Shown piece after piece: positions 1 to 7,437 of a stretch of DNA of 10,608 bases. How positions within the stretch are numbered: position 1 is the stretch's first letter; the number at the start of each line of letters is the position of its first letter. The position numbers and the translations under genes were made by a program. The notes under the pieces are model-generated. The model was not told where the DNA came from, did no database searches, and saw only the letters and a program-made list of their open reading frames with translations. Location of the stretch: contig JAUWKH010000034.1 of NCBI GenBank assembly GCA_030614305.1, positions 1 through 10,608 of the forward strand, in the 5' to 3' direction. This DNA is from Bacteroidota bacterium (GTDB lineage: Bacteria > Bacteroidota > Bacteroidia > Bacteroidales > JADFUO01).

Positions 1-5
1 AGAAT

Positions 6-524
6 ATGCGAATAGCAAGAATCAGTGAAAAAAAAATCACAGAAGAACAGGATCAGGTTGATGTAAATTTATTGGATTCTTTAATAGAAAAGTATAAAGA
101 TAAAAAAGGCAATCTGATTCCGCTTTTACAAGGTACACAAGACATTTTTGGGTATATTCCACACGAAGCTTTTGAAAAGATTTCCTCAGAAGTCGGCATA
201 GAACTTAGCGACATGTATGGTGTTGTCACATTTTATGCTCAGTTCAGATTGAATCCGGTTGGCAAACATATAATTAAAGTTTGTCATGGTACTGCCTGTC
301 ATGTACAAAATGCAAATGCCATTACCGATGCTTTAAAGGAATCATTAAAGATTAATGATGGCGAAACTACCGAAGATGGTATGTTTACACTTGAATCGGT
401 TGCTTGTCTGGGATGTTGTTCTTTAGCTCCTGTTATGATGATTGATAATGACACTCATGGAAAACTAACCGGTGGACAGGCCGTCAAGATCATCAAAAAC
501 GTAAAAATTAAGGAGAGTAATTAA
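6..524 (+). CDS. nuoE: NuoE/HydC-like [2Fe-2S] subunit of a bifurcating-type NADH oxidoreductase
   Basis: Small electron-transfer subunit with a thioredoxin-like fold that binds one [2Fe-2S] cluster and partners the FMN subunit encoded next. A helical N-terminal half (residues 20-80, including QGTQDIFGYIP and YGVVTFYAQF, typical of NuoE) precedes the cluster domain. The four expected ligands are present as C93-x4-C98 (CHGTAC) and C134-x3-C138 (CLGCC). The length of 172 residues is normal for the family. The stop lies 2 nt before the next start, so the two are translated as a pair. The ATG lies only 5 nt from the window edge, so an upstream start cannot be excluded, although the N-terminus already looks complete. 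The symbol marks the family only. No other complex I genes are present, and the HydC-like subunit of bifurcating enzymes is the closer functional match. Confidence 0.93.
   Translation: MRIARISEKKITEEQDQVDVNLLDSLIEKYKDKKGNLIPLLQGTQDIFGYIPHEAFEKISSEVGIELSDMYGVVTFYAQFRLNPVGKHIIKVCHGTACHVQNANAITDALKESLKINDGETTEDGMFTLESVACLGCCSLAPVMMIDNDTHGKLTGGQAVKIIKNVKIKESN
510..517 (+). promoter_or_regulatory. Ribosome binding site before the NuoF-like gene
   Basis: A purine-rich AAGGAGAG lies inside the last codons of the preceding gene, about 10 nt before the ATG at 527. It is one of the few good Shine-Dalgarno matches in the window. It supports the chosen start and coupled translation of the two subunits. 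Confidence 0.6.
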
Positions 525-526
525 TT

Positions 527-2305
527 ATGGAAAACAAAAAAGTAATTGTCGGACTTGGAAGTTGCGGAATTGCCGCAGGGGCAAACAAAGTATTTGAAAA
601 AATTAAAGCTTTAAAAGAAGCTGATAATTTAAAATTTGAATTAAAAAAAACCAGTTGTATCGGCATGTGTTACCGTGAACCACTGGTTGAGATAGTTGAT
701 GATAACGGCTCATATTTGTATGGCGATATAAATGAAAAAAAGGCAGCCGAACTAATTGAAAAGCACATACTTAAAAATGAACCTATAAAAAGTTATGTGG
801 TTCAGAGCGATTTGTTTGAAACTCCTGATAAGGATTTTATCGAGGATCAGGTGAAGATTACATTAAGAAACTGTGGATATATTGATCCTGAAATAATTGA
901 AGAATATGAAGTTAGAGGAGGTTATCGTGCAATCAGAAAAATAGCAGGACAAAGAATTTCAAGATTGGATGTAATTCAAACTGTAATTAATTCAGGATTA
1001 AGAGGAAGAGGAGGAGGAGGATTTCCAACAGGCTTGAAATGGAAATTTGCAAATAATAATAAAGCCGATGAAAAATTTATTATTTGTAATGCTGATGAAG
1101 GTGACCCCGGTGCTTTTATGGACCGCTCGGTTCTTGAAGGTGACCCTCATGCTGTTCTTGAAGGAATGATTATCGGGGCTTATGCCATTGAAGCTACCGG
1201 TGGAGTGATTTATTGTCGTGCCGAATATCCACTTGCCATTAAACGATTAAATATTGCTATTGAACAGGCAAGAAGGAAAGGTTATTTAGGTAAAAATATT
1301 CTAAGTATTGATGGTTTTAATTTTGATATTTATATAAAAGAAGGAGCCGGCGCCTTTGTTTGTGGCGAAGAAACAGCATTAATTGCTTCTGTTGAAGGTG
1401 AAAGAGGAATGCCCAGAAAACGTCCTCCGTTCCCTGCCGAATCAGGGCTGTGGCAAAAACCAACCAATATCAATAATGTTGAAACACTTGCCAACATCCC
1501 CTGGATATTATTACATGGTTCGGAAGAGTATGCCAAATATGGAACTGAAAAAAGTAAAGGAACAAAAGTATTTGCTCTGGCAGGAAAGATTAAACGTTCA
1601 GGACTGGTTGAAGTACCTATGGGAATGAGCATCAGAGATGTTATCTTTAAACTCGGAGGTGGAATACAAAATGATAAGAAATTCAAAGCTGTACAAATGG
1701 GTGGTCCTTCAGGCGGTTGCATACCTGCATATCTTGCAGATACTATCGTTGATTATGATTCGGTAAATGCTACAGGAGCAATTATGGGTTCTGGTGGTAT
1801 GGTTGTAATGGACGAAACAACCTGTATGGTTGATGTGGCAAAATTCTTTATTGATTTTACACAAAAAGAATCTTGTGGCAAATGTACATTCTGCCGTACC
1901 GGAACAAAACGAATGCTTGAAATTCTTACCAGGATTACCGAAGGAAAAGGAGAAGAAGGTGATATTGAAAAACTTGAAGAATTATCTTACCAGATAAAAG
2001 ACAGTTCGCTTTGCGGTTTGGGACAAACTGCTCCAAATCCTGTCTTAACTACAATTAAATATTTCAGGGAAGAGTATGAAGTTCATATCAGGGATAAAAA
2101 ATGTCCTGCAAAAGTTTGTAAACCATTACTAACTTATGAAGTTGATCCTGAGAAATGTACGGGTTGTACGGTTTGTGCCAAAAATTGTCCTACCGATGCT
2201 ATTGACGGAGCAAGAAAAGAAGTTCACTTTATCCGACAGGATGATTGTATTAAATGCGGGACGTGTTATACAAAATGTAAATTTGATGCAATAAAAATCT
2301 ATTAA
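527..2305 (+). CDS. nuoF: NuoF/HydB-like FMN, NADH-binding and Fe-S subunit
   Basis: Flavin subunit that oxidises or reduces NAD(H) and passes electrons to Fe-S clusters. Domains in order: an N-terminal thioredoxin-like [2Fe-2S] domain (residues 5-80; C13, C44, C48); the FMN/NADH core with the glycine-rich FMN loop RGRGGGGFPTGLKW (159-172), NADEGDPGAF (188-197) and EGAGAFVCGEETAL (272-285); the N3-type [4Fe-4S] site C450-x2-C453-x2-C456 plus C496; and two C-terminal [4Fe-4S] ferredoxin motifs (C544-x2-C-x2-C-x3-C and C574-x2-C-x2-C-x3-C). The added N- and C-terminal Fe-S domains and the 592-residue length match the HydB / HndC type found in bifurcating hydrogenases, not the shorter complex I NuoF. 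In the N-terminal domain the first usual cysteine position (about residue 8) is Val, leaving three of four ligands. It sits 2 nt from each neighbour in the operon. Confidence 0.94.
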   Translation: MENKKVIVGLGSCGIAAGANKVFEKIKALKEADNLKFELKKTSCIGMCYREPLVEIVDDNGSYLYGDINEKKAAELIEKHILKNEPIKSYVVQSDLFETPDKDFIEDQVKITLRNCGYIDPEIIEEYEVRGGYRAIRKIAGQRISRLDVIQTVINSGLRGRGGGGFPTGLKWKFANNNKADEKFIICNADEGDPGAFMDRSVLEGDPHAVLEGMIIGAYAIEATGGVIYCRAEYPLAIKRLNIAIEQARRKGYLGKNILSIDGFNFDIYIKEGAGAFVCGEETALIASVEGERGMPRKRPPFPAESGLWQKPTNINNVETLANIPWILLHGSEEYAKYGTEKSKGTKVFALAGKIKRSGLVEVPMGMSIRDVIFKLGGGIQNDKKFKAVQMGGPSGGCIPAYLADTIVDYDSVNATGAIMGSGGMVVMDETTCMVDVAKFFIDFTQKESCGKCTFCRTGTKRMLEILTRITEGKGEEGDIEKLEELSYQIKDSSLCGLGQTAPNPVLTTIKYFREEYEVHIRDKKCPAKVCKPLLTYEVDPEKCTGCTVCAKNCPTDAIDGARKEVHFIRQDDCIKCGTCYTKCKFDAIKIY

Positions 2306-2307
2306 CA

Positions 2308-5300
2308 ATGACAGAAAGATTAAATGTAAAGTTAAACGGTAAAATTATACAGGCATACAGAGGTGAAACAATTTTGGACCTTGCTAGACGGAATAATATT
2401 GAAATTCCTACTCTTTGCAACGATCCGAGAATAAAACCATACACTTCATGTTATGTTTGTGTTGTTGAAGTTGAGGGTATGAGAGGATTGCAACCATCAT
2501 GTTCTACAAAGGTTACCGATGGGATGAAAATTGATACTCATAACGAGAGAATTAAGAAAGCCAGGAAAACAGCCTTAGATCTTCTTTTAAGTAATCATTA
2601 TGCCGATTGTTTAGCACCTTGTACCCAGGCATGTCCCGCCGGAGTTGATATACAGGGTTATATTTCGTTGATTGACAAAGGACAATATAATGAAGCAGTT
2701 GCATTGATAAAAGATACCAATCCATTACCGGCTATTTGCGGAAGAGTTTGTGTTCGTCCATGCGAAACTGCTTGCAGAAGAAATCTATTGGATGAGGGCG
2801 CTGCGGTTGGAATTGACTATATGAAAAGATTTGCCGCTGATTATGACCTTGAATCCGAAAATAAATATATTCCTGAAATTAAAAAATCTACCGGCAAAAA
2901 AGTTGCTGTTATCGGTGCCGGTCCCGGAGGATTGTCAGCAGGTTTCTTCCTGCAAAAAGAAGGACATCAGGTTGATATTTACGAAGCAAGTCCAAAAGCC
3001 GGCGGATGGCTCAGATATGGAATTCCCGAGTATCGCCTGCCTAACGACCTCCTTCAAAAAGAAGTTGATAATATTACCGACTTGGGTGTTAAGATATTTT
3101 ATAATAAAAAGTTAGGGGACAATCTTAAAAATAAAGACCTGCAAAAAAAATATGATGCAGTAATTTTAACAATAGGTTCTCAAAAAGGCACATTGATAGG
3201 CTGCGAAGGTGATGATGCCGAAAATGTTTTTCCGGGTATTTATTTTTTGAAAAACATGGAGGTGACAGGTCAAAAATATAATTTTAAAGGTAAAAAAGTT
3301 GCTGTTGTTGGTGGTGGAAATACTGCAATGGATTGTTGCCGTACATCCAAACGTTGTAATGCTGATAATGTTTATGTGATTTATCGTAGAACTGAAAATG
3401 AAATGCCTGCCAACCCGATTGAAATTTATGAATCAAAGCTTGAGGGCGTTGAATATATGTTATTGACAAATCCTTCAGAAGTAAATAAAGATAAAAATGG
3501 AAAGGTGAAGTCAATAACCTGCCTGAAAATGAAATTGGGCGAACCGGATGCTTCAGGCAGAAGAAGACCTGTTCCGATTGAAGGTTCGGAATTTGAACTG
3601 GAAGTAGATTATATTCTGGCAGCAATCGGACAGAAAACCATTGTTAATTTCCTTGACGAAGTGAATGAAATAACCGATGAAGGAGAGTTAAAACTCAACA
3701 GATGGGGTGATATTGATGCTAATCCTTATACTCTACAAACCGGTATTAAAAACGTGTTTGCTGCCGGTGATGGTGTTACAGGTCCCGCAACTTTAATTGA
3801 AGCTGTTGCACAGGCAAAGATTGCTTCAAGAAGCTGCAACCAGTATTTACATAATTTGCCCCTTGAACCTCTCTCAGAAGAATTTATTAGTAAAAAAGAT
3901 AATTTCAAAACCCAGGTATTCGAAGATTATAAAGGACACTTTACTGAACAGAAGCGTGAAGAAATGCCAACACTTGATCCTTCCGAAAGAATGAATTTTA
4001 AAGAAGTTGAATTGGGTTATGCAAGTGAAGATGTTGCAAAACACGAAGCAGAACGTTGTTTGGAATGTGGCTGTACTGAAATATTTACCTGCGATCTGAA
4101 AAAATATTCCACAGAATATGGTGTTGAACAAAAAAGACTAAGCGGAGAATATACAGAATATCAAATTGATTTCAGGCATCCCTATATTGAGATTGATAAG
4201 AATAAATGCATATTGTGTGCAAGATGTATCAGGATTTGCCGAGAAGTTGTAGGAGCCGATGCTTTAGGATTAGTAAATCGAGGATATGATACTTACATTG
4301 CTCCGAGTATGGGGAATGCATTGCAGGATACTACCTGTGAATCATGCGGCTTATGTATCTCAACCTGTCCCACAGGTGCAATTACTGAAAACGTGTTGTT
4401 CAAACCGGGCCCCATAAAATTAGACACGGTTGATACTATTTGTAATTATTGTTCTGTCGGATGTAAAATTACAATAAATCACAAAAACCAATTTGTGATG
4501 AAGGTTACAGGACAATATGGGCAAATCAATAAAGATGGTAATTTATGTAAATATCCGAAATTCGGTTACCAATATCTGAATGATAATTCAAGAATTACTA
4601 AACCATTGCTGAAAATTAACGGCAGGTTTGAAGAAATAAGTTTTGAAAAAGCTTATAATATTATCACTGAAAAGATAAAATCAGTTAATCCTGATGATAA
4701 TGTGTTTTTTGCCGGTGCACGCCTGACGAATGAAGAAATGTATCTGATTCAAAAGCTGGCAAGAGCAGGTGCAAAAACAAATAATGTCACAAGCTTTCAT
4801 TATCTGAACCGTGGCATCGGATATGTTGATAATTCAAAAGCTAATGTGCCTTTTGATCAGATTGAGGACGCAAGTAAAATATATCTGATAGGTTCTGAAA
4901 TCAACAGAGATAATGCTGTGGCAGGATTTATGATCAATAATGCTCAATTTAAACATAATATTCCGGTTGAACTGATTACTGTTCATAAAAACAGCACTAT
5001 GAAACATAAAGTAGATGAAGTGCTTGAAATAAAATCCTACTATCATTTTGTTAAGGCAGTCAATTATTATCTTGTCGCGAATAATTTCCAAAACGGAATG
5101 TTCATCAAGGATAATTGCAAAGGTTTTGAAGAATACAAAGAAAAATTACTGAAAGAAAATTTCGTTGAACTTGTTGAAAAATCCGGTGTTCCATATATGG
5201 ATAAAATTGTGGAATTTGCCAAGGAATACAATAAGCAATTAAATGCAATTTTAGTATTTTCCGAAAAAGAACTTTCTTCAAATACTTGTGTTGAATTATT

Positions 5301-6018
5301 TAACTTAGCTAAGATAACAGGAAAACTCGGTAAAACCTCAAGTGGCTTAATTTCATTAAAAGAAAAAAATAATTCACAGGGATTGTTTGACATGGGTATT
5401 TGCCCGACATTTGGAGTTGGAATGCAGGCTATTGATAATAAGGACTTTATTGCAAAACTAAAGAAAAAATGGAATACTAAAAAATTACCGGTTACAATAA
5501 ATGTAAGTCAGTATAATTCGCTTGAAAAAGGAATTTTAAAGAATATATTTATTTTTGGTGAAGACCCTTTGGGTTGTGCAAAAAATAAAGTACAGATTGC
5601 CGGTTGGCTTGCTATAGTTGATTTTGTTGTGGTGCAGGATTATTTTATGACAGAAACCGCAAAACAATCCGACCTGATATTACCCGGTTCATTGCCTCTT
5701 GAATCAGGTGGGAGCTTTACAAACACGCAACAAGTTATACAGGAATTTGATAAGCAATTTAGTTCAAAGGTCGAACGTTTGTCTTATCAGCAAATAGTTG
5801 ATCTTTTGAAAAAACTCGGTTCAAAAGAAAAATCCGACTTACACGATATCAGAATGGAAGCTATATCATTATTGCCAACAGAAATTAATGCTAAAAAACA
5901 TCAATTCGTTTTTACAAATATTGATAATAATAATCGTATTTTTGAATATGGTTGTGATTCAGTAAACGAACGATTTGAAAAGGAATTTGAAGAAGCGTTT
6001 TATGTCAATAATAGTTAA
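2308..6018 (+). CDS. Fused NuoG / GltD(NfnB) / ferredoxin / molybdopterin-oxidoreductase-like large subunit (Stn-like transhydrogenase)
   Basis: Modular cytosolic redox protein of 1236 residues. In order: a NuoG-type [2Fe-2S] domain (C37-x10-C48-x2-C51-x13-C65); a GltD-type double [4Fe-4S] domain (C101, C105, C109; C144, C148, C152, C156); an FAD/NAD(P)H module with GAGPGGLSAG (203-212), a second dinucleotide fold VVGGGNTAMD (333-342), YRRTENEMPA (359-368) and the FAD-contacting FAAGDGVTGPATL (484-496); a short Cys motif (C584, C587, C589, C595); two ferredoxin [4Fe-4S] motifs (C634-C644, C677-C687); then a molybdopterin-oxidoreductase-like module starting with a [4Fe-4S] motif (C712, C715, C719, C747). 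The region equivalent to the catalytic Cys/Sec-His of formate dehydrogenases reads N834-R835, and the usual C-terminal dinucleotide-binding domain is missing. With the two preceding genes the set resembles StnABC, the Sporomusa-type NADH-, NADPH- and ferredoxin-linked transhydrogenase. This assignment is inferred from layout recalled from the literature. A Geobacter SfrAB-like or other GltD-linked oxidoreductase is the main alternative. Confidence 0.85.
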   Translation: MTERLNVKLNGKIIQAYRGETILDLARRNNIEIPTLCNDPRIKPYTSCYVCVVEVEGMRGLQPSCSTKVTDGMKIDTHNERIKKARKTALDLLLSNHYADCLAPCTQACPAGVDIQGYISLIDKGQYNEAVALIKDTNPLPAICGRVCVRPCETACRRNLLDEGAAVGIDYMKRFAADYDLESENKYIPEIKKSTGKKVAVIGAGPGGLSAGFFLQKEGHQVDIYEASPKAGGWLRYGIPEYRLPNDLLQKEVDNITDLGVKIFYNKKLGDNLKNKDLQKKYDAVILTIGSQKGTLIGCEGDDAENVFPGIYFLKNMEVTGQKYNFKGKKVAVVGGGNTAMDCCRTSKRCNADNVYVIYRRTENEMPANPIEIYESKLEGVEYMLLTNPSEVNKDKNGKVKSITCLKMKLGEPDASGRRRPVPIEGSEFELEVDYILAAIGQKTIVNFLDEVNEITDEGELKLNRWGDIDANPYTLQTGIKNVFAAGDGVTGPATLIEAVAQAKIASRSCNQYLHNLPLEPLSEEFISKKDNFKTQVFEDYKGHFTEQKREEMPTLDPSERMNFKEVELGYASEDVAKHEAERCLECGCTEIFTCDLKKYSTEYGVEQKRLSGEYTEYQIDFRHPYIEIDKNKCILCARCIRICREVVGADALGLVNRGYDTYIAPSMGNALQDTTCESCGLCISTCPTGAITENVLFKPGPIKLDTVDTICNYCSVGCKITINHKNQFVMKVTGQYGQINKDGNLCKYPKFGYQYLNDNSRITKPLLKINGRFEEISFEKAYNIITEKIKSVNPDDNVFFAGARLTNEEMYLIQKLARAGAKTNNVTSFHYLNRGIGYVDNSKANVPFDQIEDASKIYLIGSEINRDNAVAGFMINNAQFKHNIPVELITVHKNSTMKHKVDEVLEIKSYYHFVKAVNYYLVANNFQNGMFIKDNCKGFEEYKEKLLKENFVELVEKSGVPYMDKIVEFAKEYNKQLNAILVFSEKELSSNTCVELFNLAKITGKLGKTSSGLISLKEKNNSQGLFDMGICPTFGVGMQAIDNKDFIAKLKKKWNTKKLPVTINVSQYNSLEKGILKNIFIFGEDPLGCAKNKVQIAGWLAIVDFVVVQDYFMTETAKQSDLILPGSLPLESGGSFTNTQQVIQEFDKQFSSKVERLSYQQIVDLLKKLGSKEKSDLHDIRMEAISLLPTEINAKKHQFVFTNIDNNNRIFEYGCDSVNERFEKEFEEAFYVNNS

Positions 6019-6913
6019 AAATATTACGAAAACATTCGGCAAAAATAAAGCACTTGGTAATGTGTCTTTTGAAATACAGCCGGGTGGGATAGTCGGATTG
6101 CTTGGACCTAACGGTGCCGGGAAATCCACAATGATGAAGATAATCACGTGCTTTATTCCTCCAACATCAGGTGAGGTGATTGTTAATGGATTTGATATTT
6201 TTGAACAATCCATTGAGGTTAAAAAAATAGTCGGTTACCTGCCTGAGAACAATCCTTTATACCTTGATATGTATGTTAAGGAATTTTTATTTTTTATAGC
6301 AGGTTTACATCATTTAGGCAGACAAACAAAAGAACGGATTGCTGAGATGATTGATATTACAGGATTACGGTCAGAGCAAAATAAAAAGATTGGTGCTTTG
6401 TCAAAAGGTTACAGGCAACGGGTTGGGCTTGCCCAGGCATTAATTCATAATCCCGAAGTTTTAATTCTTGATGAACCGACTTCAGGCCTTGACCCGAATC
6501 AATTGCTTGAAATCAGAAACCTGATTAAAGAAATCGGTAAAGAAAAAACCGTGATGCTTTCCACTCACATCATGCAGGAAGTTGAAGCAATTTGCGACAG
6601 AGCAATTATAATTGATAATGGTAAAATTGTTGCAGATGATTTAACTTCCAATCTTGCAAAAATTTCTTCAAAAACTCAAATTATTAATGTGGAATTTAAT
6701 ACTCCTGTCAAAAAGCAGTTATTAAAATCAATTCAGGGAATTAAAGAACTGAAAAACCTAAGGGATAATATCTGGATAATTGAATCTGTAACAGATAAAG
6801 ATATTCGCCCTGATATTTTTAAGTTTGCAGTTAAAAATAATTTAACTGTCCTTTCAATGAGTAAAGAAGAAAAAACTCTTGAAGAAGTATTTCAGGAGTT
6901 GACAAGGAAATGA
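6002..6913 (+). CDS. gldA: GldA-like ABC transporter ATP-binding protein
   Basis: Cytoplasmic ATPase of an ABC-2 type exporter. In Flavobacterium GldA works with the membrane proteins GldF and GldG, linked to gliding. Taking the ATG at 6002 gives 303 residues starting MSIIVKNITKTFG, the usual family start. An in-frame ATG at 5975 would add nine residues (MKRNLKKRF) not expected in the family. Motifs: Walker A GPNGAGKS (35-42), Q-loop region GYLPENNPLYLDMYV (78-92, a stretch characteristic of GldA), signature LSKGYRQRVG (133-142), Walker B with D-loop LILDEPTSGLDP (154-165), and H189. A C-terminal regulatory tail of about 80 residues follows. The start overlaps the preceding gene by 17 bp, suggesting the same transcript. 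No permease gene follows, which is odd for an ABC ATPase and leaves the exact partner open. Confidence 0.85.
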   Translation: MSIIVKNITKTFGKNKALGNVSFEIQPGGIVGLLGPNGAGKSTMMKIITCFIPPTSGEVIVNGFDIFEQSIEVKKIVGYLPENNPLYLDMYVKEFLFFIAGLHHLGRQTKERIAEMIDITGLRSEQNKKIGALSKGYRQRVGLAQALIHNPEVLILDEPTSGLDPNQLLEIRNLIKEIGKEKTVMLSTHIMQEVEAICDRAIIIDNGKIVADDLTSNLAKISSKTQIINVEFNTPVKKQLLKSIQGIKELKNLRDNIWIIESVTDKDIRPDIFKFAVKNNLTVLSMSKEEKTLEEVFQELTRK

Positions 6914-6955
6914 ATTTTCTAATCACCACTATAGTGGAATAACAATTGTTTTATT

Positions 6956-7157
6956 ACTTCTGATGCTGATACCCATACGGGCTAATGAAACGAAGTAAAC
7001 GACACGAAGTTAGTACGTATGTATCCGTACGACTAAAAGGAGTCCTTATGGATGGACTTCATGTCGCTGGATGCTGGATACCCATACGGGATAAAACTTC
7101 GTGTCGCTGGATGCTGGATACCCATACGGGCTAACTTCGTGTCGCTGGATGCTGGTT
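6956..7157. repeat. 38-40 bp tandem repeat island with an inverted copy
   Basis: Two nearly identical 35-bp units start at 7056 and 7096. They begin ACTTC, contain GTCGCTGGATGCTGG, end ATACCCATACGGG, and differ at one base. A truncated third unit starts at 7134. A shorter copy lacking 11 internal bases starts at 6956. Between them, 7000-7013 is the perfect reverse complement of 7131-7144 (14 bp), and small stems such as AGTCC/GGACT (7041-7045 with 7054-7058) occur. The block is visibly richer in G+C than its surroundings, which suggests an acquired or dispersed element. No encoded protein is credible. Confidence 0.85.
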
Positions 7158-7182
7158 TCAGTCGGCAATTAAATTTGTTTTT

Positions 7183-7257
7183 TAATAGAATCCGAAGGAT
7201 TCAAATGTTTATAGAAAAACAAATAAAAATAGAATATTCGACGTCGGGGTCGTATTA
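7183..7257. repeat. Decayed palindromic intergenic repeat
   Basis: A perfect hairpin GAATCC-GAA-GGATTC (7188-7202) is followed by ATGTTTATAGAAAAA-like sequence and then a second, damaged palindrome around CGACGTCGGGGTCG (7239-7252), which looks like a CGACCCCG...CGGGGTCG stem that lost three bases. From memory, pairs of GC-capped palindromes joined by ATGTTTATAGAAA are dispersed in many Bacteroidota intergenic regions. I could not check this. Confidence 0.55.
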
Positions 7258-7373
7258 ACAAATGATATTTTTAATGCTATACTAATACTGAATAGAAATG
7301 CTGATTGATTTCTCAGAAGATTGATATTTAAAATTCTTTTGATATTTTGGATGTTGTTACGATTAAGTTTAAC

Positions 7374-7400
7374 TAATTCGTATAATTCGTGAAATTCGAT
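7374..7400. repeat. Three 9-bp AT-rich direct repeats
   Basis: Three consecutive units built on TAATTCGTA, TAATTCGTG and AAATTCGAT (7374-7382, 7383-7391, 7392-7400). They lie just downstream of the stop of the minus-strand gene. No hairpin forms, and no function is apparent. Confidence 0.5.
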
Positions 7401-7437
7401 GATAAAAAAAACCAATCGGATGAATAATATTCTATGA

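Larger units (their letters stand above)
6914..7437. other. Gene-free, repeat-bearing intergenic region after gldA
   Basis: No supportable gene in about 520 bp. An ATGA overlap at 6910-6913 opens a reading frame that stops after ten codons. The first part (6956-7157) is a GC-richer repeat island, followed by a decayed palindromic element (7183-7257). The rest (7260-7437) is plain AT-rich DNA with a short run of 9-bp repeats at 7374-7400. No transposase, tRNA or clear terminator is visible. Confidence 0.7.

Noticed and set aside
5975..6001. Upstream in-frame ATG for the GldA-like protein
   Set aside because: It would add a basic MKRNLKKRF tail not seen in the family and would lengthen the overlap. 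The ATG at 6002 gives the standard MSI start.
2308..6018. Calling the large subunit a formate dehydrogenase
   Set aside because: The catalytic Cys/Sec-His pair is replaced by Asn-Arg and the C-terminal cofactor domain is absent. The GltD module makes a transhydrogenase-type role more likely.
6..6018. Respiratory complex I (nuo) operon
   Set aside because: No membrane subunits or NuoB/C/D/I genes are present. The NuoF has HydB-type extra Fe-S domains and the large subunit is a GltD fusion.
7052..7258. 68-codon plus-strand frame over the tandem repeats
   Set aside because: Its sequence is just the repeat unit read in different frames (SLDAGYPYG, VAGCWIPIRA), with no family resemblance. It runs through the palindromic repeat.
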